DNA of 64,000 nucleotides from Actinacidiphila oryziradicis (lineage in GTDB: Bacteria; Actinomycetota; Actinomycetes; Streptomycetales; Streptomycetaceae): positions 1 through 64,000 of the forward strand of contig NZ_SUMC01000044.1 in assembly GCF_005047355.1 (NCBI RefSeq), given 5' to 3'. The first letter of the stretch is position 1, and each line of letters opens with the position of its first letter. The notes beneath the pieces were generated by a model that saw nothing but the letters and a program-made list of their open reading frames with translations, was not told the DNA's origin and did not search any database. Below, piece by piece: positions 17,759 through 26,572 of the stretch. A program made the translations under genes and the position numbers.

Positions 17759-18847
17759 GTGAACTACTTGAGCGGTACGGCCGAGACCGGCATCGTCGTG
17801 ATCGGCGCCGGCCAGGCCGGGCTCTCCGGGGCCTACTTCCTGCGGCGCGCCGGGCTGGCGCCGGACGAGGACTTCGTGGTCCTCGACCACTCCCCCGGCC
17901 CTGGCGGCGCCTGGCAGTACCGCTGGCCGTCCCTCACCTACGGCAGGGCGCACCGCGTGCACGACCTGCCGGGGCTGCCGCTGGCGGACGCCGACCCGGA
18001 CCGGCCGTCGGCCGAAGTGGTCGCCGAGTACTTCGAACGCTACGAGCGTGTCTTCGGCCTGCGCGTCCACCGGCCGGTCGATGTGTCGGCGGTGCGCGAA
18101 GCACCCGGCGGCCGGCTGCTCGTCGAGACCGACAGGGGAGCCTGGTCGACGCGGGCGCTGATCAACGCCACCGGCACCTGGGACCGGCCCTTCGTGCCGC
18201 ACTACCCCGGGCAGGAATCGTTCCGCGGAAGGCAGCTGCACACCGCCGAATACCGTGGCCGGGAGGAGTTCGCGGGACAGCATGTGATCGTGGTCGGCGG
18301 CGGCACCTCGGCGGTGCAGCTTCTGATGGAAATCGCGGAGGTCGCCGACACGACCTGGGTGACGCGCCGCCCGCCGCTCTTCCACGCCGGGCCGTTCGGC
18401 GAGGAGCAGGGGCGGGCCGCCGTGGCACTCGTCGAGGAGAGGGTACGCAGCGGTCTGCCGCCGCAGAGCGTGGTGAGCGTCACCGGGCTGGCGGCGACGG
18501 AGGCGGTCCAGGACGCGCGGGCCCGGGGGCTCCTGGTGCGGCTCCCGATGTTCGACCGCGTCACGCCGGACGGGGTGGCTTGGGACGACGGCCGCGTTGT
18601 CCGCGCCGACGCCATCCTCTGGGCGACGGGTTTCCGTGCCGCGCTCGACCATCTCGCCCCGCTGCGGCTGCGGGAGCCCGGCGGCGGGATCCGGCTCGAC
18701 GGGCTGACCCGGGTCGCGAAGGATCCCCGGATCCATCTCGTCGGGTACGGGCCTTCGGCCAGCACGATTGGGGCGAACCGTGCGGGTCGCAGTGCGGTTC
18801 GGGAGGTCCGTGAGCTGCTGCGGGCGCCGGTGGTTGCGGTCGGCTGA
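17759..18847 (+). CDS. FAD-dependent, NAD(P)-binding monooxygenase/oxidoreductase
   Basis: A 362-residue flavoprotein with two Rossmann folds: FAD-binding VIGAGQAGLSGAYFLRRAG near the N terminus and NAD(P)-binding VVGGGTSAVQLLMEIA near 178. The late WATGFR motif is typical of flavin-containing monooxygenase-like enzymes. GTG 17759 is chosen because the fold begins there and ATG 17705 lies right behind the terminator hairpin. The substrate is unknown. Its place after ssuD suggests an organosulfur role, but the hairpin implies separate transcription. Confidence 0.75.
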   Translation: MNYLSGTAETGIVVIGAGQAGLSGAYFLRRAGLAPDEDFVVLDHSPGPGGAWQYRWPSLTYGRAHRVHDLPGLPLADADPDRPSAEVVAEYFERYERVFGLRVHRPVDVSAVREAPGGRLLVETDRGAWSTRALINATGTWDRPFVPHYPGQESFRGRQLHTAEYRGREEFAGQHVIVVGGGTSAVQLLMEIAEVADTTWVTRRPPLFHAGPFGEEQGRAAVALVEERVRSGLPPQSVVSVTGLAATEAVQDARARGLLVRLPMFDRVTPDGVAWDDGRVVRADAILWATGFRAALDHLAPLRLREPGGGIRLDGLTRVAKDPRIHLVGYGPSASTIGANRAGRSAVREVRELLRAPVVAVG

Positions 18848-18856
18848 CCGTGCGGG

Positions 18857-18905
18857 CCGGTGGTCGGTGTTGTCCCCACCCTCCCCCAGCTACGCTGGGA
18901 GGCGC
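18857..18905 (-). repeat. Dispersed intergenic repeat, copy 1
   Basis: Read on the minus strand, this stretch (GGGGGAGGGTGGGGACAACA then CCGACCAC) matches the cores at 41678-41755 and 57134-57215. It sits between a rightward and a leftward gene and is a shorter copy. Confidence 0.6.
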
Positions 18906-18950
18906 CCCCATCTCGCTTCGCTCGCCCTGCGGAACGCCTGCCCAAAACCT

Positions 18951-19961
18951 CTAGCGGACCCGGCGGGTTGAGCCGCGTACCACCAGTTCCGGCTGAAGGA
19001 CGATCCGCTGGTGCTCGTGCGCATCCGCGTTGTCGCCGGTCTCCTCGATGAGCAGATCGGCGGCGGCCCGGCCCAACCGGTACGCGGGCTGGCGCACCGA
19101 TGTCAGGGGCACCGCCGCGGCCGCCGCGAACTCGATGTCGTCATAGCCGACCAGCGCCACCTCCTCGGGCACCCGCACCCCGGCGGCGTAGAGCGCCTGG
19201 AGCACCCCGAGCGCCAGCAGATCGTTCGCGCAGAAGACGGCTGTCGGCCGGTCCGTCATGCCCAGCAGCCGGGCCCCCGCGTCCCGGCCGGAGGCGACGT
19301 CGAGCCGTTCGGTCTCGATGTGGGACAGGGCCTCGGGCGGCAGCCCGGCGGCGGTGAGGGCGTCGAGGGCTCCGGTGCGGCGGTCCTGGCACTGGGTGAG
19401 GTGCATGGGACCGCTGACGTAGACGATGTGCTCGTGGCCCTGCTCGATGAGGTGGTCGGCGGCGAGCCTGCCGCCCGCGATGTCGTCCACGGACACCGAG
19501 CAGGCCTGGGAGCTGGGCACATCGCGGTCGGCGAAGACATAGGGGATGCCATGCCGGCTGAAGGACTCCAGATTGCGGCCGGTGGTGTCCGCCGGGGTGA
19601 CCAGTACGCCACGGACCCGCTGTTCGGCGAAGAGGCCCAGGTAGTCCGCCTCTTCGGCGGGGCTCTCCGCGCTGTTGCAGAGCATCACGCCGAGCCCGGC
19701 CTCGCGGGCGGCGCGCTCGGCGCCGGAGGCGACCTCGACGAAGAAGGGGTTGGCCATGTCGAGAACGAGCAGCGCGATGATCCGGCTGCGGCCGGCCCTC
19801 AGTTGGCGCGCTGATTCGCTGCGTACGTAACCGAGCCGCTCGATCACCTCGAGCACACGGGTGCGTGTGTCCTCGGAGACCATGTCCGGCCGGTTGATCA
19901 CGTTGGACACTGTGCCGACCGAGACCCCTGCCTGCCGTGCGACATCCTTGATGCCCGTCAT
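18951..19961 (-). CDS. LacI-family transcriptional regulator (copy 1)
   Basis: A 336-residue LacI/GalR repressor. The DNA-binding helix-turn-helix (IKDVARQAGVSVGTVSNVINRP) is at residues 3-25, with the hinge near 45-60 (RSESARQLRAGRSRIIALL), then a periplasmic-binding-like effector domain with DDIAGGRLAADHL and VGYDDIEFAAAA. ATG 19961 is preferred over GTG 19970. It is 84 bases after a paralogue encoded in the same direction, which it closely resembles, with one nearly identical DNA tract. It probably senses a sugar or sugar phosphate of the adjacent rhamnose pathway. Confidence 0.88.
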   Translation of the reverse strand: MTGIKDVARQAGVSVGTVSNVINRPDMVSEDTRTRVLEVIERLGYVRSESARQLRAGRSRIIALLVLDMANPFFVEVASGAERAAREAGLGVMLCNSAESPAEEADYLGLFAEQRVRGVLVTPADTTGRNLESFSRHGIPYVFADRDVPSSQACSVSVDDIAGGRLAADHLIEQGHEHIVYVSGPMHLTQCQDRRTGALDALTAAGLPPEALSHIETERLDVASGRDAGARLLGMTDRPTAVFCANDLLALGVLQALYAAGVRVPEEVALVGYDDIEFAAAAAVPLTSVRQPAYRLGRAAADLLIEETGDNADAHEHQRIVLQPELVVRGSTRRVR

Positions 19962-20053
19962 GCGCGCCACGAGATGTGATCCACCGCCTTACGCGGCTCG
20001 TTGCGGCCGCTGCATCATGCTACGCATACACAGGGTGAACAGCCCCACTCGCG

Positions 20054-21109
20054 TCAGCCTCGGTGACCTGGGAGCGAGGACGCCCGTACGACCAGTTCCG
20101 GCTGGAACACGATCTTCTGGTGGACGTGGGCGGCAGCCCCCTCGCCGGCACCGTCGTCCGTCTCCTCGATGAGCAGCTCCGCCGCTGTCCGCCCGATCCG
20201 GTACGCGGGTTGGCGGACGGAGCTGAGCGGCACCGCGGCCGCGGCGGCGAAGTCGATGTCGTCGTAGCCGACCAGCGCCACCTCCTCGGGCACCCGCACC
20301 CCGGCGGCGTAGAGCGCCTGGAGCACCCCGAGCGCCAGCAGATCGTTCGCGCAGAAAACGGCCGTCGGCCGGTCCGTCATGCCCAGCAGCCGGGCCCCCG
20401 CGTCCCGGCCTGCGGCGACGTCGAAACGGCCGGCTTCGAGGACGGTCAGCCGGCCCGGGGGGAGCCCGGCCTCGGTGAGGGCGGCGAGCGCTCCGGCGTG
20501 CCGGTCCCGGGACTGGGTGAGGTGGGGGGGACCGCTGACGTACACCACCCGGGGGTGACCGGCGGCGAGCAGGTGACGGACCGCCATTCGGCCGCCGGCG
20601 ATGTCATCGACGGAGACGGAGCAGGCCTGGGTGCTGGGCAGCTCACGGTCGGCGAAGACGAACGGTATGCCGCGGCGGCGGATCGCGTGGAGATTGCTCG
20701 CCGTGCTGTCGGTCGGAGTGACCAGCACGCCGCGGACCTGCTGCTCGGCGAACATGACGAAGTAGTCGGCCTCCTCCTCCGGGTTCTCGGCGCTGTTGCA
20801 GACCATCACCGCGAGGCCCGCCGCGCGGGCCGCGCGCTGTGCGCCGCGCGCCATCTCGACGAAGAAGGGGTTGGCGATGTCGAGGACGAGCAGCGCGATG
20901 ATCCGGCTGTGGCCGGCCCGCAGCTGTCGGGCCGACTCGCTGCGTACGTAGCCGAGCCGCTCGATCACCGCGAGCACCCGCAGCCGGGTGCGCTCGGAGA
21001 CCGAGTCGGGCCGGTTGAGCACGTTCGACACGGTGCCGAGCGAAACGCCCGCCTGCTCGGCGACGTCCTTGATGCCGATCGCGCCCCGTTTGGGGTTGTT
21101 CCCGCTCAG
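20054..21109 (-). CDS. LacI-family transcriptional regulator (copy 2)
   Basis: A LacI/GalR repressor of about 351 residues with HTH IKDVAEQAGVSLGTVSNVLNRP and the same effector-domain motifs as its neighbour. No ATG, GTG or TTG lies near the helix-turn-helix. The frame is open upstream to 21232 through the end of the isomerase gene. The best-placed start is CTG 21109, which overlaps the isomerase stop as CTGA, so translation may be coupled through a rare start codon. It is the likely repressor of the rhamnose promoters that carry TGAAA-n2-TTTCA boxes; which paralogue binds is unknown. Confidence 0.82.
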   Translation of the reverse strand: MSGNNPKRGAIGIKDVAEQAGVSLGTVSNVLNRPDSVSERTRLRVLAVIERLGYVRSESARQLRAGHSRIIALLVLDIANPFFVEMARGAQRAARAAGLAVMVCNSAENPEEEADYFVMFAEQQVRGVLVTPTDSTASNLHAIRRRGIPFVFADRELPSTQACSVSVDDIAGGRMAVRHLLAAGHPRVVYVSGPPHLTQSRDRHAGALAALTEAGLPPGRLTVLEAGRFDVAAGRDAGARLLGMTDRPTAVFCANDLLALGVLQALYAAGVRVPEEVALVGYDDIDFAAAAAVPLSSVRQPAYRIGRTAAELLIEETDDGAGEGAAAHVHQKIVFQPELVVRASSLPGHRG

Positions 21110-22527
21110 TTGCCGACCTCGACGAGTTCCAGGCCCGTGAGCTCCGCCACCGCGCGGAGTTCGGGGATGATGTGGCCGGTGCCGAGCGCCCAGTGGTGGG
21201 CGACGCCGCTGCCGCTCCAGGCGTCGGTCCACTCGCCCGGGTCGATGCCGAAATTCACCCGGGAGGTGGTGTTGCCGATCTTCAGGAGCGGTCCGCCGAC
21301 GACCTCGCCCTGCGAGGCGATCAGCTTGTAACGGCCGTCCCGGGTCTGCCCGAGCCCGATCACCGTGACCGGCCCGTGCCTGACGTCGAATTCGACGGAG
21401 ACGCCCCAGCCGCGCTTGCCGTGGTAGACGCCGAGGCCGCGCAGCAGCGGGCGGCGCTCGCTGATGCCGAGGTGAGCGGGGCCGTCATGGCCCATCTCGA
21501 CCACGCCGTCACGGAAGTTGAGCGCCTGTAGCTCGGTGAAGGAGCCGCCGGCGCCGAGCCGGTCGGTGATGAGCATCGCGAGCGAGGTCCGCAGTTCGTA
21601 CTCACCCACTGCCGGGATGCCGCGGGCGGTGAGCAGCGAGGCGCCCAGGATCATGCCGGCGCCGAGCCGCTCGTGGGTCTCGCCGTCGAGGCCGCGGTGG
21701 TAGTAGGCGAGCGAGTCGAGGTCGAAGTCGGTGGCGAGCCGGTCGAGGCCGACCGAGACCTTCGCCGCCCACTCCAGGTCGCCCTGGACGACGGAGTCGT
21801 CGAGTTCGAAGGTCTTCCTGGTGTCGGCGAGCTTCTGGGCGACCTCGTCGTCGGTGACCTTCTCCACCCTTACCCGCAGGTCGTCGAATTCCAGCACTTC
21901 GACATGGCCGCCGAGGTTGCCGGTCACCATGGTGAGGTCGGTGGAGACGTCGTACATGCCCGGGTAGAGGTGGCCCATCAGGCCGTGCCTGCCGTTGCGG
22001 AGCACGGACCGCACCCCGGCGGCGCGGATCCAGCGGCCGATACGGGTCCAGGCCCGCTCGTCCTCCAGGTAGCCGGAGACGGAACGGAAGGGGATGCCGC
22101 TGCGCTCGAAGGTGTTGGCCATCTCGGGCAGCGGGCAGGCACCGCAGTAGGCGAGCCACTGGCCGGTGTCGAAACTGGCGTGGTCCATCGCCTCGGTGGG
22201 CTGCAGATTGATCAGCAGCACGGGCGCGCCGGAGCGCTGGGCGATCGGAACCAGCATGGTGGCGGTCATATACGTGGTGAGGAAGCCGACGATGAGGTCG
22301 CAGTCGGCCGCGCGCAGCTTCTCGGCGGCGGCGGCGCCTTCCTGCGCGTCGGAGATGAAACCGACGTCCACGACTTCGGCGTCGAACTCCCGCATCCGCG
22401 CCGTGACGCGGGCCGCCGAGCGCTGGAGCTGCGGCAGGAGCTCGGGGAACTGGGGCCAGTAGGCCCCGAGTCCCCCCGCCACAAGGCCGATCTTCGGCTT
22501 GCGTGCGGTGGCGGGGGTACGGGTCAT
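21106..22527 (-). CDS. L-fucose/L-arabinose isomerase-family protein
   Basis: A 473-residue protein of the fucose/arabinose isomerase fold. Features include KIGLVAGGLGAYWPQFPEL at the N terminus, GFLTTYMTATMLVPIAQRSGAPVLLINLQP, and late acidic/His metal-site segments (GLDGETHERLGAGM, HHWALGTGHI). ATG 22527 has GTGGAGG upstream; an earlier ATG at 22542 is possible. The cluster already encodes a true rhamnose isomerase, so this enzyme probably isomerises another deoxy sugar or pentose, or has an altered role. The last codons overlap the LacI gene. Confidence 0.8.
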   Translation of the reverse strand: MTRTPATARKPKIGLVAGGLGAYWPQFPELLPQLQRSAARVTARMREFDAEVVDVGFISDAQEGAAAAEKLRAADCDLIVGFLTTYMTATMLVPIAQRSGAPVLLINLQPTEAMDHASFDTGQWLAYCGACPLPEMANTFERSGIPFRSVSGYLEDERAWTRIGRWIRAAGVRSVLRNGRHGLMGHLYPGMYDVSTDLTMVTGNLGGHVEVLEFDDLRVRVEKVTDDEVAQKLADTRKTFELDDSVVQGDLEWAAKVSVGLDRLATDFDLDSLAYYHRGLDGETHERLGAGMILGASLLTARGIPAVGEYELRTSLAMLITDRLGAGGSFTELQALNFRDGVVEMGHDGPAHLGISERRPLLRGLGVYHGKRGWGVSVEFDVRHGPVTVIGLGQTRDGRYKLIASQGEVVGGPLLKIGNTTSRVNFGIDPGEWTDAWSGSGVAHHWALGTGHIIPELRAVAELTGLELVEVGN

Positions 22528-22542
22528 TGCGGGGTCCTCCAC

Positions 22543-24000
22543 TCAGACGGGAAGTTGGAAGTCGATGACGTGCAGGGGGGAAGGCGTGGTCGTCCCGGAG
22601 GAGGTCTCCTGGTACATGAAGGAGAGCACACCGTCGATGGAGACGCGGCTGTGGTCGACGACGACCTCGCCGAACGCGTTCAGGGTGCTGGTGCCGTCGT
22701 AGAGCACGGTCCAGTCGGTCCAGGACGAGCTTGCGGAGGCCGCGACGATCCGGCCGTACGGCATGACGACGTAGGCGTTGTCGTAGGCGTCGAGGACCAG
22801 TTGGGAGCGCTGGCTGGAGTTCATGGCGACCGGGACCTCGGTCTTGTGCCAGGTGCCGGCGGAGTCCTTCCAGACGTGGAAGGGGCGGGCATACGCGGTG
22901 CGGCCCGCGACGTAGTCGGTGACGCACTGGGTGAAGCGGCCGGGGACGTAGGAGATCAGGGCGTGCGGCAGGTTGCCGGAGTCGACCGCCTGGCTCTCCT
23001 GGTTCATCAGGGCGTGGTCGGGGTTGAGCGAGTCGACGACCAGGCCGGTGGAGGTGACCGAGACCAGAGTGGAGCCGGTGGTGCCGACGGAGGTGCCTGC
23101 GGAGTTCTTCCAGGTGCGGCCGTAGTCGGTGCTGTGGACGTAGACGGTGTCATGGTTGGTGAGGCCGCCGCTGTTGCACATCACCGCGCCGGCGTTCTCC
23201 CGCCAGGTGCCGAAGATGTGCAGCGTGCCGTCGCTGCCGTAGTCCAGGCCGTGGAGGTAGAGGTTGCGGGCGGCGCTGGAGCCGTGGGTGTCGGTGTAGG
23301 TGCCGGTGGCGCTGGTCCAGTTGCCGAGGTTGGCCCAGGAGCTGCCGTCGTACTCGGCGAGGGCGGCCTGGCCGTTGCCGGAGACGCCGGTGCGGTAGCT
23401 GAGCTGGAGTCTGCCCGCCGGGGAGACGATGAACTGGGGGTAGGTGAAGGTCGAGGTGAGCGCGACACCGTCGAGGCTGGTCTGTACGGAGCCGAACTGG
23501 GCGGCGGTCCAGGAGTGCGAGGCGGGGTTGCTGACGAGTCCGGCGACGGACTTGACGTAGAAGTAGCCGCTGCTGTGCGAGTCCATCACCAGGTGGAGCC
23601 GGCCGTCACTGGGCGATATGCCCGCCGATATCACGTTGTGCGAGTCGTCGGTGCTGAGGGTGTGGCCGACGGTGACCTTCGACCAGGTGGTGCCGCCCAG
23701 GGCGCGGCGGGCGACAGTGGCGTTACGGTCGGCGGCGTACCAGACGGCGTACTGGTAGCCGCCAGTGGTGACCAGGCCGTTCTGGAAGGCGTTGTTGTTG
23801 ACCAGGCCGTTGTACGAGACGAAGTACAGGGCCGTGGAGTCCAGCACGGTGGTGGAGATCTGGGTGGCGGACGGGCCGGTGGCAGCGGTGGCCCGTCCTG
23901 CGGCGGCTCCTCCGACGGCGAAGGCGACGGCGCCGCCGATGGCGCCGCGCAGCAGGTTTCGGCGGTTCGGCGAGCCAGGTGAGTTCGGGGAGAGGGACAT
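22543..24000 (-). CDS. Tat-exported BNR-repeat beta-propeller protein, probable glycosidase or lyase
   Basis: A 485-residue protein with a twin-arginine signal (NRRNLLRGAIGGAVAFAVGG). The mature part has repeated short BNR/Asp-box-like blades (SPSDGRLHLVMD, SPAGRLQLSYR, STDYGRTWKNSAG). It fits the BNR_4 propeller group that includes ulvan lyases (PL24/PL25) and rhamnose-releasing enzymes (GH145, PL42). The gene lies inside the rhamnose import operon between rhaM and the isomerase. Inference: it releases rhamnose or rhamno-oligosaccharides outside the cell. The catalytic residues could not be assigned, so the reaction type is open. Confidence 0.75.
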   Translation of the reverse strand: MSLSPNSPGSPNRRNLLRGAIGGAVAFAVGGAAAGRATAATGPSATQISTTVLDSTALYFVSYNGLVNNNAFQNGLVTTGGYQYAVWYAADRNATVARRALGGTTWSKVTVGHTLSTDDSHNVISAGISPSDGRLHLVMDSHSSGYFYVKSVAGLVSNPASHSWTAAQFGSVQTSLDGVALTSTFTYPQFIVSPAGRLQLSYRTGVSGNGQAALAEYDGSSWANLGNWTSATGTYTDTHGSSAARNLYLHGLDYGSDGTLHIFGTWRENAGAVMCNSGGLTNHDTVYVHSTDYGRTWKNSAGTSVGTTGSTLVSVTSTGLVVDSLNPDHALMNQESQAVDSGNLPHALISYVPGRFTQCVTDYVAGRTAYARPFHVWKDSAGTWHKTEVPVAMNSSQRSQLVLDAYDNAYVVMPYGRIVAASASSSWTDWTVLYDGTSTLNAFGEVVVDHSRVSIDGVLSFMYQETSSGTTTPSPLHVIDFQLPV

Positions 24001-24017
24001 CGTCGGCTCCTCGGAGA

Positions 24018-24338
24018 TCAGGCTAGGTGGAAGACCTCGGTCAGCGGCCGCATGGCCTCGTCGGGCTTGGCACCGTCCAACGCCTCGAAGAAGCCGGCCA
24101 TCTCCGTCTGCCAGCGGGCGTTGACATCGGTGGCGGCCATGGCTGCCTGCGCGGCGGCGAAGTCGTGGGTCTCCAGGTAGCCGACCAGCAGCCCGTCCTC
24201 GCGCAGGAAGAGGGAGTAGTTGCGCCAGCCGGTCGCGGAGAGTGCTTCGAGCATCTCCGGCCAGACGGCGGCGTGGCGCTCTCGGTACTCCGCGAGCCGG
24301 TGCTGACGGACCTTCAGCAGGAAGCAGACACGCTGCAT
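24018..24338 (-). CDS. rhaM: L-rhamnose mutarotase
   Basis: A 106-residue small dimeric ferredoxin-like-fold protein: CFLLKVRQHRLAEYRERHAAVWPEM at the N terminus, then LREDGLLVGYLET and the C-terminal VFHL. It interconverts the alpha and beta anomers of L-rhamnose. The catalytic His of ERHAAVWPEM is present and the length is typical. It lies between the transporter and the BNR protein genes, 17 bases from the latter. Confidence 0.93.
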   Translation of the reverse strand: MQRVCFLLKVRQHRLAEYRERHAAVWPEMLEALSATGWRNYSLFLREDGLLVGYLETHDFAAAQAAMAATDVNARWQTEMAGFFEALDGAKPDEAMRPLTEVFHLA

Positions 24339-24428
24339 GGGGGGCGTCCTGGTCCTTCCCTCGGCCGGCCCGGGTCCTGCCGCACCGCGTGATGGGTGCC
24401 TGGTGCGGCGGGACCGGGCCGGGTGCGG

Positions 24429-25523
24429 TCAGAAGTTGAAACCGTCGATGTTGGACTTGTCGAAGACGGTGGGCTTGCCGAGGATGACCTCGCCGTTCGC
24501 GCCGATCTTGTAGGTGCCGAGCTTGCCGGCCTTGAAGGTCTCGCCCTCGGCGCCGGTGATCTGGCCGGAGGACAGTGCGGCGGCGGCGTACGCGGCCAGA
24601 TAGCCGAGGTTCTTCGGGTTCCACAGCGAGAACTGCGCGACGGTCCCGTCCTTGACGTACTTGCGCATCTGGTTCGGCGTGCCGAGACCGTTCACCACCA
24701 CCTTGCCCTTGTAGGACGAGGAGCTGATGTAACGGGCGGCGGCGGCGATGCCCACGGTGGTCGGCGAGATGATGCCCTTGAGGTCGGGGTAGGCCGCGAG
24801 CAGGCCCTGGGTCTGCTGGAAGGACTTCTGGTCGTCGTCGTCACCGTAGGCGACCTTGACCAGCGTCATGCCCTTGTACTTGGGCAGCGCCAGTTCCTGC
24901 TTCATGAAGCCGATCCAGGTGTTCTGGTTCGTGGCGTTCTGGGTCGCCGAGAGGATGGCGATCTTGCCCTTGTAGTTCAGCTGCTTGCCGAGGTTCTGCA
25001 CCAGGCTGCGGCCGATCTGCTCGGAGCTGGCCTGGTTGATGAAGAGCTGGCGGCAGTCCTTCGCCGTGTCGGAGTCGTAGGCGACGACCTTGATGCCCTT
25101 CTTCATCGCCTCCTTGAGCGGGGCGCACACGGCGTTGGGGTCGTTGGCGGCGAGCAGGATCGCGTTCTGCTGCTGCTGGATGAGGGTGTTGATGTAGGAG
25201 ACCTGGGAGGAGGCGCTGGAGTCGGAGGGACCGACCTCCTTGGCCGTGCCGCCGAACTCCTTGGCGCCGGCGATGCCGGAGTCGTCGACGATGGTCTCGT
25301 AAGGGTTGTTGATCGCCTTCGGGAGGAAGGCGATCTTCAGTCCCGTCTTCAGCGGCGCGTCCGGGTTGGCCGTGGCGGACGAGGTGACGGAGCTGCCGCT
25401 GCCGCTGCTGGAGGAGGAGGACTTCTTGGTGGTACCGCCGCAGGCGGTCGCGGTGACGGCGATCACGCAGACGGTGGCGACCGCGGCGAATCCGCGCACT
25501 CTGACGGTGGTGCTGATGGACAT
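24429..25523 (-). CDS. rhaS: Rhamnose ABC transporter substrate-binding lipoprotein
   Basis: A 364-residue lipoprotein. The signal peptide ends in a TATAC lipobox (Cys28), followed by a long Ser/Gly linker and a type I periplasmic-binding fold (KIAFLPKAINNPYETIVDDSGIAGA, ISPTTVGIAAAARYI, FSLWNPKNLGYLAAYAAA). ATG 25523 has GAAGAAGGG 10 bases upstream and is preferred over an ATG 18 bases earlier that overlaps that ribosome site. It delivers rhamnose to the two permeases. It closely fits the RhaS family of CUT2 systems. Confidence 0.92.
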   Translation of the reverse strand: MSISTTVRVRGFAAVATVCVIAVTATACGGTTKKSSSSSSGSGSSVTSSATANPDAPLKTGLKIAFLPKAINNPYETIVDDSGIAGAKEFGGTAKEVGPSDSSASSQVSYINTLIQQQQNAILLAANDPNAVCAPLKEAMKKGIKVVAYDSDTAKDCRQLFINQASSEQIGRSLVQNLGKQLNYKGKIAILSATQNATNQNTWIGFMKQELALPKYKGMTLVKVAYGDDDDQKSFQQTQGLLAAYPDLKGIISPTTVGIAAAARYISSSSYKGKVVVNGLGTPNQMRKYVKDGTVAQFSLWNPKNLGYLAAYAAAALSSGQITGAEGETFKAGKLGTYKIGANGEVILGKPTVFDKSNIDGFNF

Positions 25524-25588
25524 GGTTGGGCCCTTCTTCATTGAACGGGTTACCAAAAAGGTGGGGTTGCGTGGGGAGTGGTGCGCCG

Positions 25589-26572
25589 TCAGGCGGCCGC
25601 GCGGCGGTGGCGCCGTTCCAGAACCGCGGCGATCACGCGCGGGGTCGTGACGGAGGCCACGAGGAGCAGACCGGTGACAATCACCTGAATCTCGTTGGCC
25701 ACATCGTTGAGAATGAGCAGGTTCTTCAGGAAGCCGATGAGGAGCAGCCCGGCGATCGCGCCGCCCAGCGTGCCCTTGCCGCCGTCGAAGTCGACACCGC
25801 CGAGGAGGACGGAGGCGATGACGAGCATCTCGAAGCCCAGGCCGTTGTCCGCCCGCGCGCTGCCGTAACGCAGGGTGAAGACGATTCCGGCGAACGCCGA
25901 GAACAGGCCGGTGAGGACGAAGAGCAGCAGCTTGATCCGCTTGACCCGGATGCCGGCGAACCAAGCGGCCTGCTCCTGCGCGCCGATGGCGAAGAGCGAC
26001 CGGCCGAAGCCGGTGGCGTGCAGGACGACCGCGGTGATGACGGCGAGGACGGCGAACAGGGCGATCGGGTACGGGATGAAGCCGAGGACGGTGGTGGTGT
26101 CCGAGGTCCAGTTGGCGTACTTCTCGGGGAAGTCGGTGATCGCGTTGGAGCCCAGGGCCACCGAGGCGAGTCCTCGGTAGAGGGTGAGGGTGCCGATGGT
26201 GACAGCGAGGGAGGGCAGTCCGACCTTGGTCACCAGCCAGCCGTTGAGCAGGCCGCCCAGCACTCCGACGACCAGCACCACGGGGACGATGGTCTCGAAC
26301 GCCCAGCCCGCGTCCCACAGCTTTCCGCTGAGGGCGCTGGACAAACCGAGCATCGAGGCGACCGACAGGTCGATCTCGCCGGCCACCACCAGGAGGGTCA
26401 TGGGCAGCGCGATGATCGCGACCGGCGCGATGTCGTTGAGCGCGAAGGCCAGATTGCCGGTGGTGGCGAAGCCCTCGGTGCTGCCGGCCCCGGTTGCGAA
26501 GACCGCGACGAGCAGCACTCCGACGGCGACGTCCCAGCGCAAGAAGCGGCTCAGGTCAGGCCTTGGTGACAT
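25589..26572 (-). CDS. rhaQ: Rhamnose ABC transporter permease 2
   Basis: A 327-residue polytopic membrane protein of the ribose/rhamnose (CUT2) permease family with about ten hydrophobic segments. Signature segments are VVAGEIDLSVASMLGLSSAL and LLGGVDFDGGKGTLGGAIAGLLLIG. ATG 26572 follows GAGGAG and overlaps the end of the other permease by 17 bases. It forms a heterodimeric channel with RhaP. Confidence 0.9.
   Translation of the reverse strand: MSPRPDLSRFLRWDVAVGVLLVAVFATGAGSTEGFATTGNLAFALNDIAPVAIIALPMTLLVVAGEIDLSVASMLGLSSALSGKLWDAGWAFETIVPVVLVVGVLGGLLNGWLVTKVGLPSLAVTIGTLTLYRGLASVALGSNAITDFPEKYANWTSDTTTVLGFIPYPIALFAVLAVITAVVLHATGFGRSLFAIGAQEQAAWFAGIRVKRIKLLLFVLTGLFSAFAGIVFTLRYGSARADNGLGFEMLVIASVLLGGVDFDGGKGTLGGAIAGLLLIGFLKNLLILNDVANEIQVIVTGLLLVASVTTPRVIAAVLERRHRRAAA

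Noticed and set aside
21673-23982. 769-codon plus-strand frame opposite the isomerase and BNR genes
   Set aside because: Low-complexity antisense frame; the opposite strand encodes two recognised families.
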